From Saccharopolyspora_C sp040643635 (GTDB lineage Bacteria; Actinomycetota; Actinomycetes; Mycobacteriales; Pseudonocardiaceae): a stretch of 64,000 bases of DNA. Positions 33,860 to 42,676 of this stretch are shown here, one piece after another. The position numbers and the translations under genes are program-made. Each line of letters opens with the position of its first letter. Within the stretch, counting starts at the first letter, position 1. The stretch covers positions 1 to 64,000 of the forward strand of contig NZ_JBEYUS010000027.1 of assembly GCF_040643635.1 (NCBI RefSeq), given 5' to 3'. The notes under the pieces are model-generated. The model saw only the letters and a program-made list of their open reading frames with translations, was not told the origin of the DNA and did not search any database.

Positions 33860-34645
33860 TCAGTTCTCGGGGTGCAGGAATCCGCGGACCAGGTCGACCA
33901 GCTCGTCCGGCCGTTCCATGACGACCAGGTGCCCGCTGTCGATCTCGGCGTAGGTGCTGCCTTCGATGGACTCGTGCAGTTCCCGGGAGTGCCCGACGGG
34001 CACCAGCTGGTCGTGGGTGCAGCCGATGACCAGCGTGGGCGCCTGGATCTTCGGGGTGAGGTCGCTGATGTCCACGGCGAGCCCCAGGTCGATCTGCCGG
34101 TTGGTGCCGTCCGAGCACTTGGTGCCCGCGACGAACTCGGCCAGCGCCTCCACGCCCATCCGGCTGACGAAGCCCGGGGTGAACAGCAGCAGCGTGATCA
34201 GCCGCGCGTAGGAGGACTCGTCGAGTTCCGCCAGGTCACGCCACAGCTTGAAGGTGAGCTGGTGGCGCGGATCGGTCGAGTCCTGCCAGCCGGCGATGAG
34301 CACCAGCCGGTGCACCAGTTCGGGGTGCTTGGCGGCCACTCCCGCTGCGACGACGGCGCCCAGCGAGAACCCGCCGAGGTCCACCGGCTCGCCACCGTTG
34401 TCCCGGATGACGGCGGCGACCTGCTCGATCAACGCGTCGAGGGTGATCGCACCACCGTCGTCCTCGGTGCCGCCGCTGCCCGCGTAGTCCGGGGTGATCA
34501 CGGTGTGCCGATCGGTGAACCGGTCCACCAGGTGGCCGAAGTTGGCGACCGAATCGGCTCCGGTCCCGTGCACCAGGACGAGTCCTGGCCCCGCGCCGTG
34601 CGTCGTGTAATGCACCACCGCGCCGGGGATCGAAACTGTACTCAC
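33860..34645 (-). CDS. alpha/beta-fold hydrolase
   Basis: A 261-residue alpha/beta hydrolase: HGTGADSVANFGHL for the oxyanion hole, GGFSLGAVVAAG as the nucleophile elbow (Ser), Asp in CTHDQLVPV and His in DSGHLVVME. Predicted soluble esterase or lactonase. In the cyclitol operon, next to the MFS exporter and downstream of a membrane acyltransferase, so it could remove an acyl group. GTG start at 34645; GGAG lies 18 bases away, an unusually long spacing, so the exact start is uncertain. Confidence 0.84.
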   Translation of the reverse strand: MSTVSIPGAVVHYTTHGAGPGLVLVHGTGADSVANFGHLVDRFTDRHTVITPDYAGSGGTEDDGGAITLDALIEQVAAVIRDNGGEPVDLGGFSLGAVVAAGVAAKHPELVHRLVLIAGWQDSTDPRHQLTFKLWRDLAELDESSYARLITLLLFTPGFVSRMGVEALAEFVAGTKCSDGTNRQIDLGLAVDISDLTPKIQAPTLVIGCTHDQLVPVGHSRELHESIEGSTYAEIDSGHLVVMERPDELVDLVRGFLHPEN

Positions 34646-34680
34646 GATGAGTTCACTTCTCCTTTCTCGTCCGGTCACCG

Positions 34681-35754
34681 TCAGGACATCCGAATCAGGA
34701 TCTTCGGGCGTCGGCGACCGCTGCTGGCAAGCCGTTGGAAGGCGGCACCGACTTCCGAACGGGAGAAAACGGAATCTACCAAGGGATCCAGCCGGATCAG
34801 GCCGCTTTCCACGAACGTGATCAACTCCTCCCAGCACCCGATCCCGGAAAGGACCGCGTGCACCGTGACGTTCTTGATCACCAGGGCGGCGATCGGGAAT
34901 CCGTCCACCGAATGGTGCGGAGTGCCCAGTTGCGCCATTCGGGCGCCCGGCGCGCACAGCACCGGCGCGGACCTGGCCGCGGCCACCGAACCCGATGCCT
35001 CGATGACGGCCGAGTAGCGGTCCGCTTCGGCGTTCTCCGGAACCGAGACCGGGAAGCCGAGCTCCGCGGCGAGCTCCCGCGGCTCCGGCTGCGGGTCGAA
35101 CACCTCGACCCGCGCGCCCAGCGCACGGCACAACTGGGCCGCTACGACGCCGAGCGTGCCGGCGCCCAGCACCGCCACCCGGTCCGCATCGGTCACCGCC
35201 AGCCGCCGCACCGCGTGCAGCGCGGCCGAGGCGGGTTCCAGCAGCGCGGCGACGTCGTCGCCGAGCGAGTCCGGGATCCGGACCAGCGTGCCCGCCGGGG
35301 CTTCGAGGTAGTCGGCCGCGGCGCCTTGCTCCTGGCCGAGCACGCCGATCTCGCTGCGGGCCGGGCAGTACCTGAGGTCGCCGCGTCCGCACGCGGGGCA
35401 GTTCCCGCAGGGGCGGAAATTGTGCCCGGAAACGCGCTGCCCGACTTCGAATCCGACGACCCCGGGGCCGGTTTCGACGATCCGCCCGCTCCACTCGTGG
35501 CCGAACACGAACGGGAACGCCTTCAACCCGTCGTGCAGGTAATTGCTCGATCCGTCGTAGAAACCCAGATCCGTGCCGCACAGGCCGATCCGGCTGATCC
35601 GGATCAGGCAGTTCCCGCGGCTCGGCGGGGCCACCGGAATTCGCCGCTCCCGGACCACCCCGGGAGCTTCCAGCACCAGTGCGGACATCGCAGACGACGC
35701 GCCTTCGGGCGAATCGGGCGAAACACGGCCTGTCATGTCGGTGGAATGGGACAT
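34681..35754 (-). CDS. zinc-dependent medium-chain alcohol dehydrogenase (polyol type)
   Basis: A 357-residue MDR-family enzyme with both zinc sites: catalytic GLCGTD and GHEWSGR, structural PCGNCPACGRGDLRYC (four Cys). The coenzyme fold is LGAGTLGVVAAQ near residue 185, and DPQPE after strand two suggests NAD. Resembles sorbitol/threonine dehydrogenases, so a polyol or cyclitol hydroxyl is the likely substrate. It is the second Zn-dehydrogenase of the operon and, unlike the other one (39136-40254), keeps the structural zinc lobe. ATG with GAGGTG five bases upstream; 7 bases from the acyltransferase gene. Confidence 0.88.
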   Translation of the reverse strand: MSHSTDMTGRVSPDSPEGASSAMSALVLEAPGVVRERRIPVAPPSRGNCLIRISRIGLCGTDLGFYDGSSNYLHDGLKAFPFVFGHEWSGRIVETGPGVVGFEVGQRVSGHNFRPCGNCPACGRGDLRYCPARSEIGVLGQEQGAAADYLEAPAGTLVRIPDSLGDDVAALLEPASAALHAVRRLAVTDADRVAVLGAGTLGVVAAQLCRALGARVEVFDPQPEPRELAAELGFPVSVPENAEADRYSAVIEASGSVAAARSAPVLCAPGARMAQLGTPHHSVDGFPIAALVIKNVTVHAVLSGIGCWEELITFVESGLIRLDPLVDSVFSRSEVGAAFQRLASSGRRRPKILIRMS

Positions 35755-35761
35755 GCGCACC

Positions 35762-36946
35762 TCACTTGGCGGGAACGGGTTCGGCTGGGACGGATCCCTC
35801 GGGTGCCCCGGGCGCCGCGGGCGGGCGGCGACGGCCGAAGCGCCGCATGATCGGCCGTTCGACGGTGGTGTACAGCAGCCACGCACCCAGCACCGAGACG
35901 ACGAGTTCGGCGAGCACCACCCCGCTCGCGGCCCAGAAACCGAAGTAGGCGTCCGGCCCCAGCAGCGCCCGGGTACCGCTCAGCACCAGCGCGTGCACCA
36001 TGTAGAACGCGAACGAGATCTCGCCCAGCCACACCGCGAACCGCCCGCGCAGCGGCGAGCGGCCGCCTCGGATGTCGGCGCACGCGGCCGCCGGGATGAG
36101 CAGCGCCAACGGGATGATCGTGACCGCGTTCAGGTGGAACACCCACGGCACGAAGGACGCCAGTACGTACCCGCCGGCGGTGAGCAGCGCCGCAGTCCCG
36201 AACCCGAGCCCGATCCAGCGCCCGCTCAGCACGATCCTGGCCAGCACGATGCCGAGCGCGAAGTCCAGCGCGCGCACCGGCGGCAGGAAGTACACCAGCC
36301 AGAACTGCCACACCGAGCCCGGCGAGTTCGCCTCCGGCAACCCCGGTTCGGTGGGCACCAGGAACTGCGCCACGAACGCCACCGCGAACACCGCCGCGAT
36401 CAGCCCGATCGCGGTCGCCCACAGCCGAGCCGCGGGAATCCGCTTGATCAGCGGGAACAGCACCGGGAACGCCAGGTAGAACAGCAGCTCGCAACCCAGC
36501 GACCAGCTCGGCACGTTCACGCTGAGGAACGTGTCGTAGTCCGGCACCCACGGGTGCAGCAGGAACAGGTTGGCGAGCACCGTCCCGGCCGCCGCGGTGC
36601 CGCCGCCGAACAGCACCAGCGCCAGCGCCCAGGTCACCAGGTGGTTCGGGAACACCTTCACCAACCTGCGCCGCCAGAAGTCCAGCACGTCCCCCACGGA
36701 GTCGCTGGACCAGGTGAGCACGAATCCGCTGAGGATGAAGAAGAACGCGACACCGATGCGGCCCGCGTCGGCGGCGACGGTGCTGAACGCGCTCGCCTGC
36801 GCCGGGTCGCCGAAGAACGTCCACGGCGGCGTCGTGCAGGAAGCGTGGAACAAGAACACGAGCAGCGCGGAGATGAACCGCAGGCTCGTCAAGGACGGTA
36901 ACCGCGAGGTGCGGGCCCGCTCGGTGATCCCCCAGGTCTGCGTCAT
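35762..36946 (-). CDS. acyltransferase-3 family membrane protein
   Basis: A 394-residue integral membrane O-acyltransferase with about ten helices. LRFISALLVFLFHASC opens the family domain, with the conserved His; FFILSGFVLTWS and SWSLGCELLFYLAFPV are further signatures. Family members transfer acetyl or longer acyl groups from CoA to sugars and antibiotics. Placed in the cyclitol operon and overlapping the HAD gene by ATGA, it probably acylates the cyclitol product or a glycoside at the membrane. Confidence 0.88.
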   Translation of the reverse strand: MTQTWGITERARTSRLPSLTSLRFISALLVFLFHASCTTPPWTFFGDPAQASAFSTVAADAGRIGVAFFFILSGFVLTWSSDSVGDVLDFWRRRLVKVFPNHLVTWALALVLFGGGTAAAGTVLANLFLLHPWVPDYDTFLSVNVPSWSLGCELLFYLAFPVLFPLIKRIPAARLWATAIGLIAAVFAVAFVAQFLVPTEPGLPEANSPGSVWQFWLVYFLPPVRALDFALGIVLARIVLSGRWIGLGFGTAALLTAGGYVLASFVPWVFHLNAVTIIPLALLIPAAACADIRGGRSPLRGRFAVWLGEISFAFYMVHALVLSGTRALLGPDAYFGFWAASGVVLAELVVSVLGAWLLYTTVERPIMRRFGRRRPPAAPGAPEGSVPAEPVPAK

Positions 36947-37617
36947 GGTCGTGCGGTCCTCGTTTCTGCGAGTCGGACCCGCAGGCGTTCGCCGTCGCTG
37001 GATGCGGTGACCGCGTCGAGGTCGGCGACGCGCGGCAGGTCTGCGGCGACCCGCCCGCCGTGGGCGCCGACGACGACCGCCCGCGCCCCGCTCGCCAGTG
37101 CCGAGAGCAGGCCTGCCTCGGCGTCCTCGAACACGATCGCCGCTTCCGGTGGCACCCCCAGGTGCCGGGCGGCGAGCGAATACCCCTCCGGGTCCGGTTT
37201 TCCTTGTCGGACGTCTTCGGCGCTGACGACCACGTCGGGCAGCCGCAGCCCGGCCGCCGCCATGCGCCGCCGCGCCAGTTCGCGGCCGGCCGAGGTGACC
37301 ACGGCCCACCGCCCCGCGGGCAGGTTCGCCAGGAGCTCGGCGGCCCCGGGAATCTGCACGATCCCGTCGACGTCGGCCACTTCCTCCGCGACGAGCCGGG
37401 CGGTCTCCGCGGCCACGTCGCTGCCGGTGGGCAGGTGCCGCGCCACGGTCTCCCCGGTCCTCCTGCCGTGCGCGTCGGCGAGGATCTCGGCGCCGTCGAG
37501 CCCGTGGCGGCGGGCGAAGCGGTGCCAGGTCCGTTCGACGACGGTGGTCGAGTCGACCAGGGTGCCGTCCATGTCGAACAGCAGCGCTTCGGCGGTGAGC
37601 AGCACATCTTCGGTCAT
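36943..37617 (-). CDS. HAD-superfamily phosphatase (beta-phosphoglucomutase-like)
   Basis: A 224-residue HAD hydrolase: nucleophile motif FDMDGTLVDST at about 14, motif II VVTSAGREL, motif III Lys in GKPDPEGYS and motif IV FEDAEAG. The helical cap is subfamily IA. Expected to remove phosphate from a small sugar or cyclitol phosphate; analogous HAD phosphatases act late in C7-cyclitol pathways. Overlaps both neighbours (ATGA at each end), so tightly coupled to epimerase and acyltransferase. Confidence 0.88.
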   Translation of the reverse strand: MTEDVLLTAEALLFDMDGTLVDSTTVVERTWHRFARRHGLDGAEILADAHGRRTGETVARHLPTGSDVAAETARLVAEEVADVDGIVQIPGAAELLANLPAGRWAVVTSAGRELARRRMAAAGLRLPDVVVSAEDVRQGKPDPEGYSLAARHLGVPPEAAIVFEDAEAGLLSALASGARAVVVGAHGGRVAADLPRVADLDAVTASSDGERLRVRLAETRTARP

Positions 37618-38390
37618 GGCCGGGCCTCGCTCGGTCGTCGGGTCAGGGTGTCGGCGTGTCCGCGCAGCCGCGCCAGGTCGACGCGCAGCCGTTCCCGGTC
37701 GCCGTCGCGGTGGTCGTTCTCCAGCACCAGGGCGTGCACGTGCCCACCGTGCGCGCGGACCGCGGCGAGGGCGGCCTCGGTGTCGCCACCGTCCTTGACG
37801 TGGATCTGGTCGGCGAACCGGTCGCCGAGCGCCGCGACCAACGCCGCGACGTCCACGCCCGCCTGGTGCGGGTTGGCCGTGTCGAGGAGCAGCCGGAAGG
37901 AGTCCGCGCCGACCTGGTCGAGCAGCCGTTCGGCCGCGGGACCGTCGAGGACGTTCTCGTTGGCCAGCAGCAGGCCGCGAGCGGCGGCTTCGGCACTCGC
38001 CCAGCGCAGCACCTCGGCGGTCGCCGACAACGTTGCGGGGCCGGTGATCGCGCTGCGCCGGAAGCTCGGCACGAACACCAGCGGTGCCTCCAGTTCCCGC
38101 GCCGCGTCCAAGGCGCGGGTCAGGGTGCCGCGCACCACCGCCGGGTCGGCGACGGTGAGCCCGATGTCGTTCATCAGGTTCACCGCTACCCCCAGCACGC
38201 GGACTCCGGTGGCGGCCGAGGTCTCCCGGATCCGCCGGATGCGCCCCGGTCCGTCGAGCGGTGCGCCGCGTCCCGGACCGCCGAGGTCGAGCTGCACCCC
38301 GTCCACGCCGAGCTCTGCCGCGAGGGTGAGCACGTCCGCGCCGTCGGCGTCGACCCGCCAGCCGGTGAGCCCGATCAGCGGCCGGTTCAC
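37614..38390 (-). CDS. TIM-barrel sugar-phosphate isomerase/epimerase (AcbO-like position)
   Basis: A 258-residue AP-endonuclease-2/xylose-isomerase-like barrel. Metal residues are expected at the Glu of LLANENVLDG, Asp of LLLDTANPHQAG, His/Asp of QIHVKDGG and Glu of LENDHRDGD. In acarbose biosynthesis a 2-epimerase (AcbO) acts on 2-epi-5-epi-valiolone 7-phosphate after AcbM, and this gene holds the same place in gene order after kinase, dehydrogenase and SDR. The exact reaction is inferred from order. GTG start overlaps the SDR stop (GTGA). Confidence 0.8.
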   Translation of the reverse strand: MNRPLIGLTGWRVDADGADVLTLAAELGVDGVQLDLGGPGRGAPLDGPGRIRRIRETSAATGVRVLGVAVNLMNDIGLTVADPAVVRGTLTRALDAARELEAPLVFVPSFRRSAITGPATLSATAEVLRWASAEAAARGLLLANENVLDGPAAERLLDQVGADSFRLLLDTANPHQAGVDVAALVAALGDRFADQIHVKDGGDTEAALAAVRAHGGHVHALVLENDHRDGDRERLRVDLARLRGHADTLTRRPSEARP

Positions 38391-39136
38391 GAACCCAGCC
38401 CGCGGCTCTGCGACTCCGGCGGCTGCTCGCGCACCGAACGCCAGCGGCCGTCGGCGTCGACGACCAGGCTGTCGCCGTGGTGCTCGCCGCCGCGGGTGCG
38501 CAGCAATTCGGTGGCGACCGGGCCGAATCCGGCCGGGCGCATGTAAGCGCTGTAGTCGAAGTCCTCCGGCCGCCGGCGGCGGATGCCCGGGGTGTCGACC
38601 ATGCCGGCGGGCAGCACCTGCACGATCCGCAGCCGCGCGGTGTCCTCCTCCTGGGCCAGCGAGTGGAGCAGGCCGGTGCCCGCCGCCTTGGTCGCGGCGT
38701 AACCGGACCGGCCCGGTCCCGCGTTGTAGACCACTTCGGAGGAGACGCCGAGCAGCAGCCCGGGGCCTGCTTCCCGCAATGCGGGCAGCGTGGCCGCCAG
38801 CGTCAGCCACAGGCCGTGCAGGTTCACGTCCACCTGCCGGCGCCATTCCTGTTCGGTGACGTCGCGGAACAGCGCCCGCTTCGTCCCGTAGTGCACTGCG
38901 GAGAAGCACACCGCGTGCAGCGGGCCCGCGTTCGCGACCTCGGCGAGGGCCTGTCGGGCCTGGTCGGGTTCGGTGAAGTCCAGCGGCGCCCAGCCCAGCG
39001 CGGCGTCATCGGGCTCGCTGCGGCTCGCGACGACGACGTCGGCGCCCGCTTTCGCCCAGGCGTCGGCGATGCCGCGACCGATGCCCGTGGAGCCGCCGAC
39101 CACGAGCGCGCGGACCGGTCCGGAAATGTCTGCCAT
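38387..39136 (-). CDS. short-chain dehydrogenase/reductase (AcbN-like position)
   Basis: A 249-residue SDR. Cofactor motif GGSTGIGRG at about 14-22, catalytic Ser in GVSSEVVYNAG, Tyr and Lys in YAATK. NAD(P)-dependent oxidoreduction of a hydroxyl or ketone. In the acarbose cluster the SDR AcbN and the dehydrogenase AcbL act on the cyclitol 7-phosphate; here this SDR follows an AcbL-like gene with a one-base TGATG overlap, so both are made together. GAGGAG sits five bases before the ATG. Confidence 0.86.
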   Translation of the reverse strand: MADISGPVRALVVGGSTGIGRGIADAWAKAGADVVVASRSEPDDAALGWAPLDFTEPDQARQALAEVANAGPLHAVCFSAVHYGTKRALFRDVTEQEWRRQVDVNLHGLWLTLAATLPALREAGPGLLLGVSSEVVYNAGPGRSGYAATKAAGTGLLHSLAQEEDTARLRIVQVLPAGMVDTPGIRRRRPEDFDYSAYMRPAGFGPVATELLRTRGGEHHGDSLVVDADGRWRSVREQPPESQSRGLGS

Positions 39137-40254
39137 CAGTTCTCCTCGTGGTGTCGGGGCCGCGGAGCGGAGATCCGCACGGCGAGCTTCACCAGCCGGC
39201 GGCCGTCGATGTCGCGGCCGCGGCCGGTCGCGAGCTCGCGCATGATCCGCGCCGCTCCGTGGAGGTCGGTGCCGTGCGTGACCAGGTCGCGGTAGCGCTC
39301 CGGGGCGCGCACCAATTCGTCGGCGGCGATCCGCAGGTGGTCGTTGCCGACCCCGCGGTGCCCGAACAGGTGCACGCGGTCGCCGGTGGTGGTGCTGAGC
39401 CCGGCGTGTTCGGGCGGGTCGGGTGTTCCCGCTCGGTTGGCGGCGCGGAGCGCGACGAGGTCGGCACCGGGCAGCATCGGCGTGTCCGCCGCCGGTGGCA
39501 GGCCGCCCACCAGGTCCACCGCGAGCTCATGGCCCGCTGCCGCCGCTATCGCCGTCTCCAGGCAGCCGACGGTCGCGTCCCGCGGGGTGGCGATGAGCAC
39601 GGCGACGGGCCCCGGCGCCATTTCCGCCGCCAAGTCGGCGCCGGGTTCCAACACCGCGTGCACCGGCTCCGGCGGCAGTTCGTCGGCCGTGCGGCGCACC
39701 AAGACGCGCCGCTCGGCCTCGGCCAGCCATCGGCTCGCGGCGCGCACCGCGAGCCTGCCGACCGTCCCGGCGCCGAAGACGACCAGGGTGCGCGGGCGGA
39801 ACCGGCGCAGCGCCGAGAGCGCGTAGCGCACCACCGCGAGCGGTTCCAGCAACGCCGCCAGGTCGGGTTCCGGCACCGCGGTCAGCGGCAGCACCAGGCC
39901 GGCGTCGACGGCCGATGCCGGTATCCAGGTCCGCTCCTGCAGCAGTCCGCCCACGTTGTGTCCCAGCAGGAACGCGGGATCGGTGGGGTGCGTCGGGTTC
40001 ACCACGACCTTGGTGCCCGCGGCGAGCTCCGGTGCGACGCCGGGCCCGGCCGCCACCACGGTCGCGATGCCTTCGTGGCCGATCACCTCGGCCGGGTCGT
40101 CCCGCATCCCGCGCAGCATCTGGACGTCGGTGCCGCACAGGCCTGCTACTTCGGTGCCCAGCAGCAGTTCTCCCGGACCGGGCGGCCGGGTCGGCCGGTG
40201 TCGGACCGCGATGCCGGTGCCGTCGCGCACCACGGCTCGGTGCATCCGGGTCAT
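39136..40254 (-). CDS. MDR-family alcohol dehydrogenase lacking structural zinc lobe (AcbL-like position)
   Basis: A 372-residue medium-chain dehydrogenase: catalytic-zinc sequence GLCGTDVQ and GHEGIATVV are present, but the four-Cys structural lobe is missing; the space reads NPTHPTDPAFLLGHNVGG. The coenzyme fold is FGAGTVGRLAVRAA near 155. Its position after the ROK kinase and before the SDR parallels acbM-L-N. Predicted to reduce or oxidise the cyclitol phosphate. ATG with GGGAGGG upstream, overlapping the kinase stop as ATGA. Confidence 0.82.
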   Translation of the reverse strand: MTRMHRAVVRDGTGIAVRHRPTRPPGPGELLLGTEVAGLCGTDVQMLRGMRDDPAEVIGHEGIATVVAAGPGVAPELAAGTKVVVNPTHPTDPAFLLGHNVGGLLQERTWIPASAVDAGLVLPLTAVPEPDLAALLEPLAVVRYALSALRRFRPRTLVVFGAGTVGRLAVRAASRWLAEAERRVLVRRTADELPPEPVHAVLEPGADLAAEMAPGPVAVLIATPRDATVGCLETAIAAAAGHELAVDLVGGLPPAADTPMLPGADLVALRAANRAGTPDPPEHAGLSTTTGDRVHLFGHRGVGNDHLRIAADELVRAPERYRDLVTHGTDLHGAARIMRELATGRGRDIDGRRLVKLAVRISAPRPRHHEEN

Positions 40255-41264
40255 CTGCCCTCCCGCGCCGCGAGTCCCGCTCCGACGAGCCCGCCGGAGG
40301 TACTCGCCTCGTCGACGACGAGCCGCCGCGCCGCCCAGCCGGGGACGCGGTCCCCGGTCAGGTAGGTCCCGGCGCGTTCCAGGTGCGCCAGCACCGCGCC
40401 GCGGTAGTGCTCGCCCAGCCCGGCGACGACGCCACCGGTCAGCACCAGGTGGTCCAGTTCCGGGTCCAGGCACACGGCGGTGCGCAGCAGGTCGGCGACC
40501 GGTGCTGTGACGGTGGCCAGCAATGCGGTGGCGAGCCGGTCGCCGTGGTCCAGCGCGGCGCGGAACGCGTCCTCGAACGCGGTGCCATCCTCGACGCGCC
40601 CCAGTTCCGAGTTCCGCCATCCGACGGGATCGCGGCGCCGGATCTCCTCCGCGACCCGGCGGATCCCGGGCCCTGCGGCGAACGCCGAGAGGTGGTCGTC
40701 GACTCCGCAATCGCAGGGCAGGTGCAGTTGTTCGCCGCGCCACGACGCGGCGACCGGCAGGTGCCCGATCTCGCCCTGCAGACCGCACTCGTCGACCGGG
40801 ATCTCGCCGCGGCGGCGGTCCACGGTGCGGCAGGCGATGCCGGTGCTGATCGTCGCGAGCAGCACCTTGCGGTCGTCCGCGTACCTGGGCGCGGTGATGG
40901 CGTGCAGCAATGCGGCGGTGACGTCGTTGACGACGTGCCAGCGCACGTCCGGGCGCGCGGACCGCAGCTCGCCCAGCAGGTCGAACGGCTCCGCGCAGGA
41001 TCCCCACAGCGGTGCCGAGGCGTGCACGGTGCCGGTCCGGTGGTCCAGCGCGGCGCCGAATGAGATCCCGGCGACGCGGCCTGCCGGCACCGCGGCGCAC
41101 AGGTCCCGCACGAGTTCGGCCCGCAGCTGCGCGACGTCGGCGTCGGGATCCCTGCTGATGCTGGGCGAGGCGGTCTCGGTGATCTCGGCCAGCCCGTGCT
41201 CCGGCGTCCAGTCGGCGGCACGCAGCCGGGTGCCGCCGACGTCGATCACGGTGATCGGGTTCAT
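40251..41264 (-). CDS. ROK-family kinase (AcbM-like cyclitol kinase)
   Basis: A 337-residue ROK kinase. Phosphate motif DVGGTRLRAADW at 8-19, catalytic Asp in VVNDVTAALLH, substrate motif GEIGHLPV, and LPCDCGVDDH where the ROK zinc motif CxCGxxGC is only half kept. AcbM, a ROK member, phosphorylates 2-epi-5-epi-valiolone at C7, and this gene directly follows the cyclase gene with ATGA overlap. The loss of the second Cys pair is notable. Substrate is inferred from context. Confidence 0.83.
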   Translation of the reverse strand: MNPITVIDVGGTRLRAADWTPEHGLAEITETASPSISRDPDADVAQLRAELVRDLCAAVPAGRVAGISFGAALDHRTGTVHASAPLWGSCAEPFDLLGELRSARPDVRWHVVNDVTAALLHAITAPRYADDRKVLLATISTGIACRTVDRRRGEIPVDECGLQGEIGHLPVAASWRGEQLHLPCDCGVDDHLSAFAAGPGIRRVAEEIRRRDPVGWRNSELGRVEDGTAFEDAFRAALDHGDRLATALLATVTAPVADLLRTAVCLDPELDHLVLTGGVVAGLGEHYRGAVLAHLERAGTYLTGDRVPGWAARRLVVDEASTSGGLVGAGLAAREGR

Positions 41265-42454
41265 CGCGCCGCACGCACCAGAGCCGCGTCCGATTCGGCC
41301 CGCTCGTGCACGAATCGGAGCGCCTCGTCGAGCTCCTCGCGGGTGATGTCGTGCACGAAGGTCGCGGAGCCGATGCGGTCGGTCAGCGGAATCCGCTGCT
41401 CGCCGTCCCGGTGCTTCACCGCGTCGCGCAACGCTTCGACGAGCAGGTCGGTGGTGAACACCGGGTCGGTCACGGGCAGGCCTGCGGCCTGCAGCAGCCC
41501 GATCGCCCGGGCTGCGTCCGCGGTGCCGAGCATCCCCCGGTTGTGCGCGAGCGCCACGCACACGGCCATGTCCACCGCGACGGCTTCGCCGTGCAGCAGC
41601 GGCGGGTCGGCTCGCAGTTCCAGCGAGGGGCTGAAGGTGTGCCCGTAGTCGACCGAGCGCTCCAGCACCTCTTCCCACAGATTCGGTTCCAGCTCGTCGA
41701 GCATGCCGCCGATCGCCCGCGACATGATCTCCATCGCCGGGCCGCCCGGCTCGCCGTCGGCGAACGCGGCCGCGTCCAGGTCGTGCACGGCGAGCTCCAG
41801 CAGGTCGAACAGAGCCGCGTCCTTGATCAACGCCATCTTCACGATCTCGGCGATCCCGTTCGCGATGTGCCGTTTCGGCACCGTACGCAGGAATTCCGGG
41901 TCGATCAGCGCCACTTCGGGCGCGTAGTAGCTGCCGAGCCGGTTCTTGTGCGTGCCGTGGTTGATGCCGGTCTTGACGCCGATCCCGGCGTCGACCTGGC
42001 CGATGAGCGTGGTGGGCACGCGGACGTAGGGAACGCCGCGCCGGTACAGTCCCGCGGCCATGCCGGCGACGTCGAGGACGGCTCCGCCACCGACCGCGAC
42101 GACCTTCTCCGAGCGCCGCAGGATGCCCATCCCGGTCATCGCCTCGGTGATGGCGACGACTTGGTCGAGGTTCTTGGACTGCTCTCCGCCGGGGACGACG
42201 TGCCACTCCACGTCGATCGACCACGCCTCGAAGTAGGCGCGGAGCCGGTCGCCGTGGAGGACGTCGACGGAGTCGTCGACGATCAGCAGGCAGCGCGGTG
42301 ACCTGCCGGGCGCGGTTCCGCACGCGTCGGCGAGCGCCGAGTTCGACGGCGACAGCAGCCCGTTGAGCACGCGGACGTCGTAGCCGACCGGTTGCCGGGC
42401 GCGGACCCGCCAGTCGGTGCCGATCTTCGCGGTGCCTCCGGAGTTCGCGGACAT
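41261..42454 (-). CDS. sedoheptulose 7-phosphate cyclase (2-epi-5-epi-valiolone synthase type)
   Basis: A 397-residue dehydroquinate-synthase-fold protein. NAD and active-site motifs VGGGAVLDVAG (121-131), VPYVRVPTTLIG (141-152) and KTGINHGTHKNRLG (161-174) are those of sugar-phosphate cyclases acting on sedoheptulose 7-phosphate, not of dehydroquinate synthase. Zinc ligands are expected at Glu of GIAEIVK, His of DYGHTFSP and His of LLHGEAVAVD; the GHTFSP box differs from the GHTFGH usual in dehydroquinate synthase. Reaction: cyclisation of sedoheptulose 7-phosphate to a C7 cyclitol. EEVS, EVS and DDGS products cannot be separated by eye, though EEVS is favoured by the kinase neighbour. First gene of an eleven-gene operon; the ATG at 42454 and the GTG at 42457 share the GGGAGG site. 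Confidence 0.87.
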   Translation of the reverse strand: MSANSGGTAKIGTDWRVRARQPVGYDVRVLNGLLSPSNSALADACGTAPGRSPRCLLIVDDSVDVLHGDRLRAYFEAWSIDVEWHVVPGGEQSKNLDQVVAITEAMTGMGILRRSEKVVAVGGGAVLDVAGMAAGLYRRGVPYVRVPTTLIGQVDAGIGVKTGINHGTHKNRLGSYYAPEVALIDPEFLRTVPKRHIANGIAEIVKMALIKDAALFDLLELAVHDLDAAAFADGEPGGPAMEIMSRAIGGMLDELEPNLWEEVLERSVDYGHTFSPSLELRADPPLLHGEAVAVDMAVCVALAHNRGMLGTADAARAIGLLQAAGLPVTDPVFTTDLLVEALRDAVKHRDGEQRIPLTDRIGSATFVHDITREELDEALRFVHERAESDAALVRAAR

Positions 42455-42594
42455 CACAGAGTCCTCCCAGTGGTGGTTCCGGCGCCAGGACGCGCGGTCC
42501 CGGCGCGCAGAGGTGCGCTCCCGAATTCGTGGATGGGTGGATCCGGGCGGGGTCGTGCCCTCGCCGGATCAGGTCGGCTGCGCTGCCGACGATC

Positions 42595-42612
42595 AGTTCG
42601 GTCGACCGAACT
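42595..42612. promoter_or_regulatory. perfect 18-bp palindrome upstream of cyclitol operon
   Basis: AGTTCGGTCGACCGAACT is fully self-complementary and lies about 140 bases before the cyclase start, between it and the predicted promoter. Candidate operator; no regulator gene adjoins the operon, so the binder is unknown. Confidence 0.55.
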
Positions 42613-42676
42613 CCCCAGTTGCGCGAGCGAAGCCGATGCCCCAGATCATCCATATCAGCTTACGTCGCGCAGCCTA

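Noticed and set aside
41261..42454. Dehydroquinate synthase of the shikimate pathway
   Set aside because: Active-site boxes and the neighbouring ROK kinase, SDR and epimerase genes fit sedoheptulose 7-phosphate cyclases; no shikimate genes adjoin.
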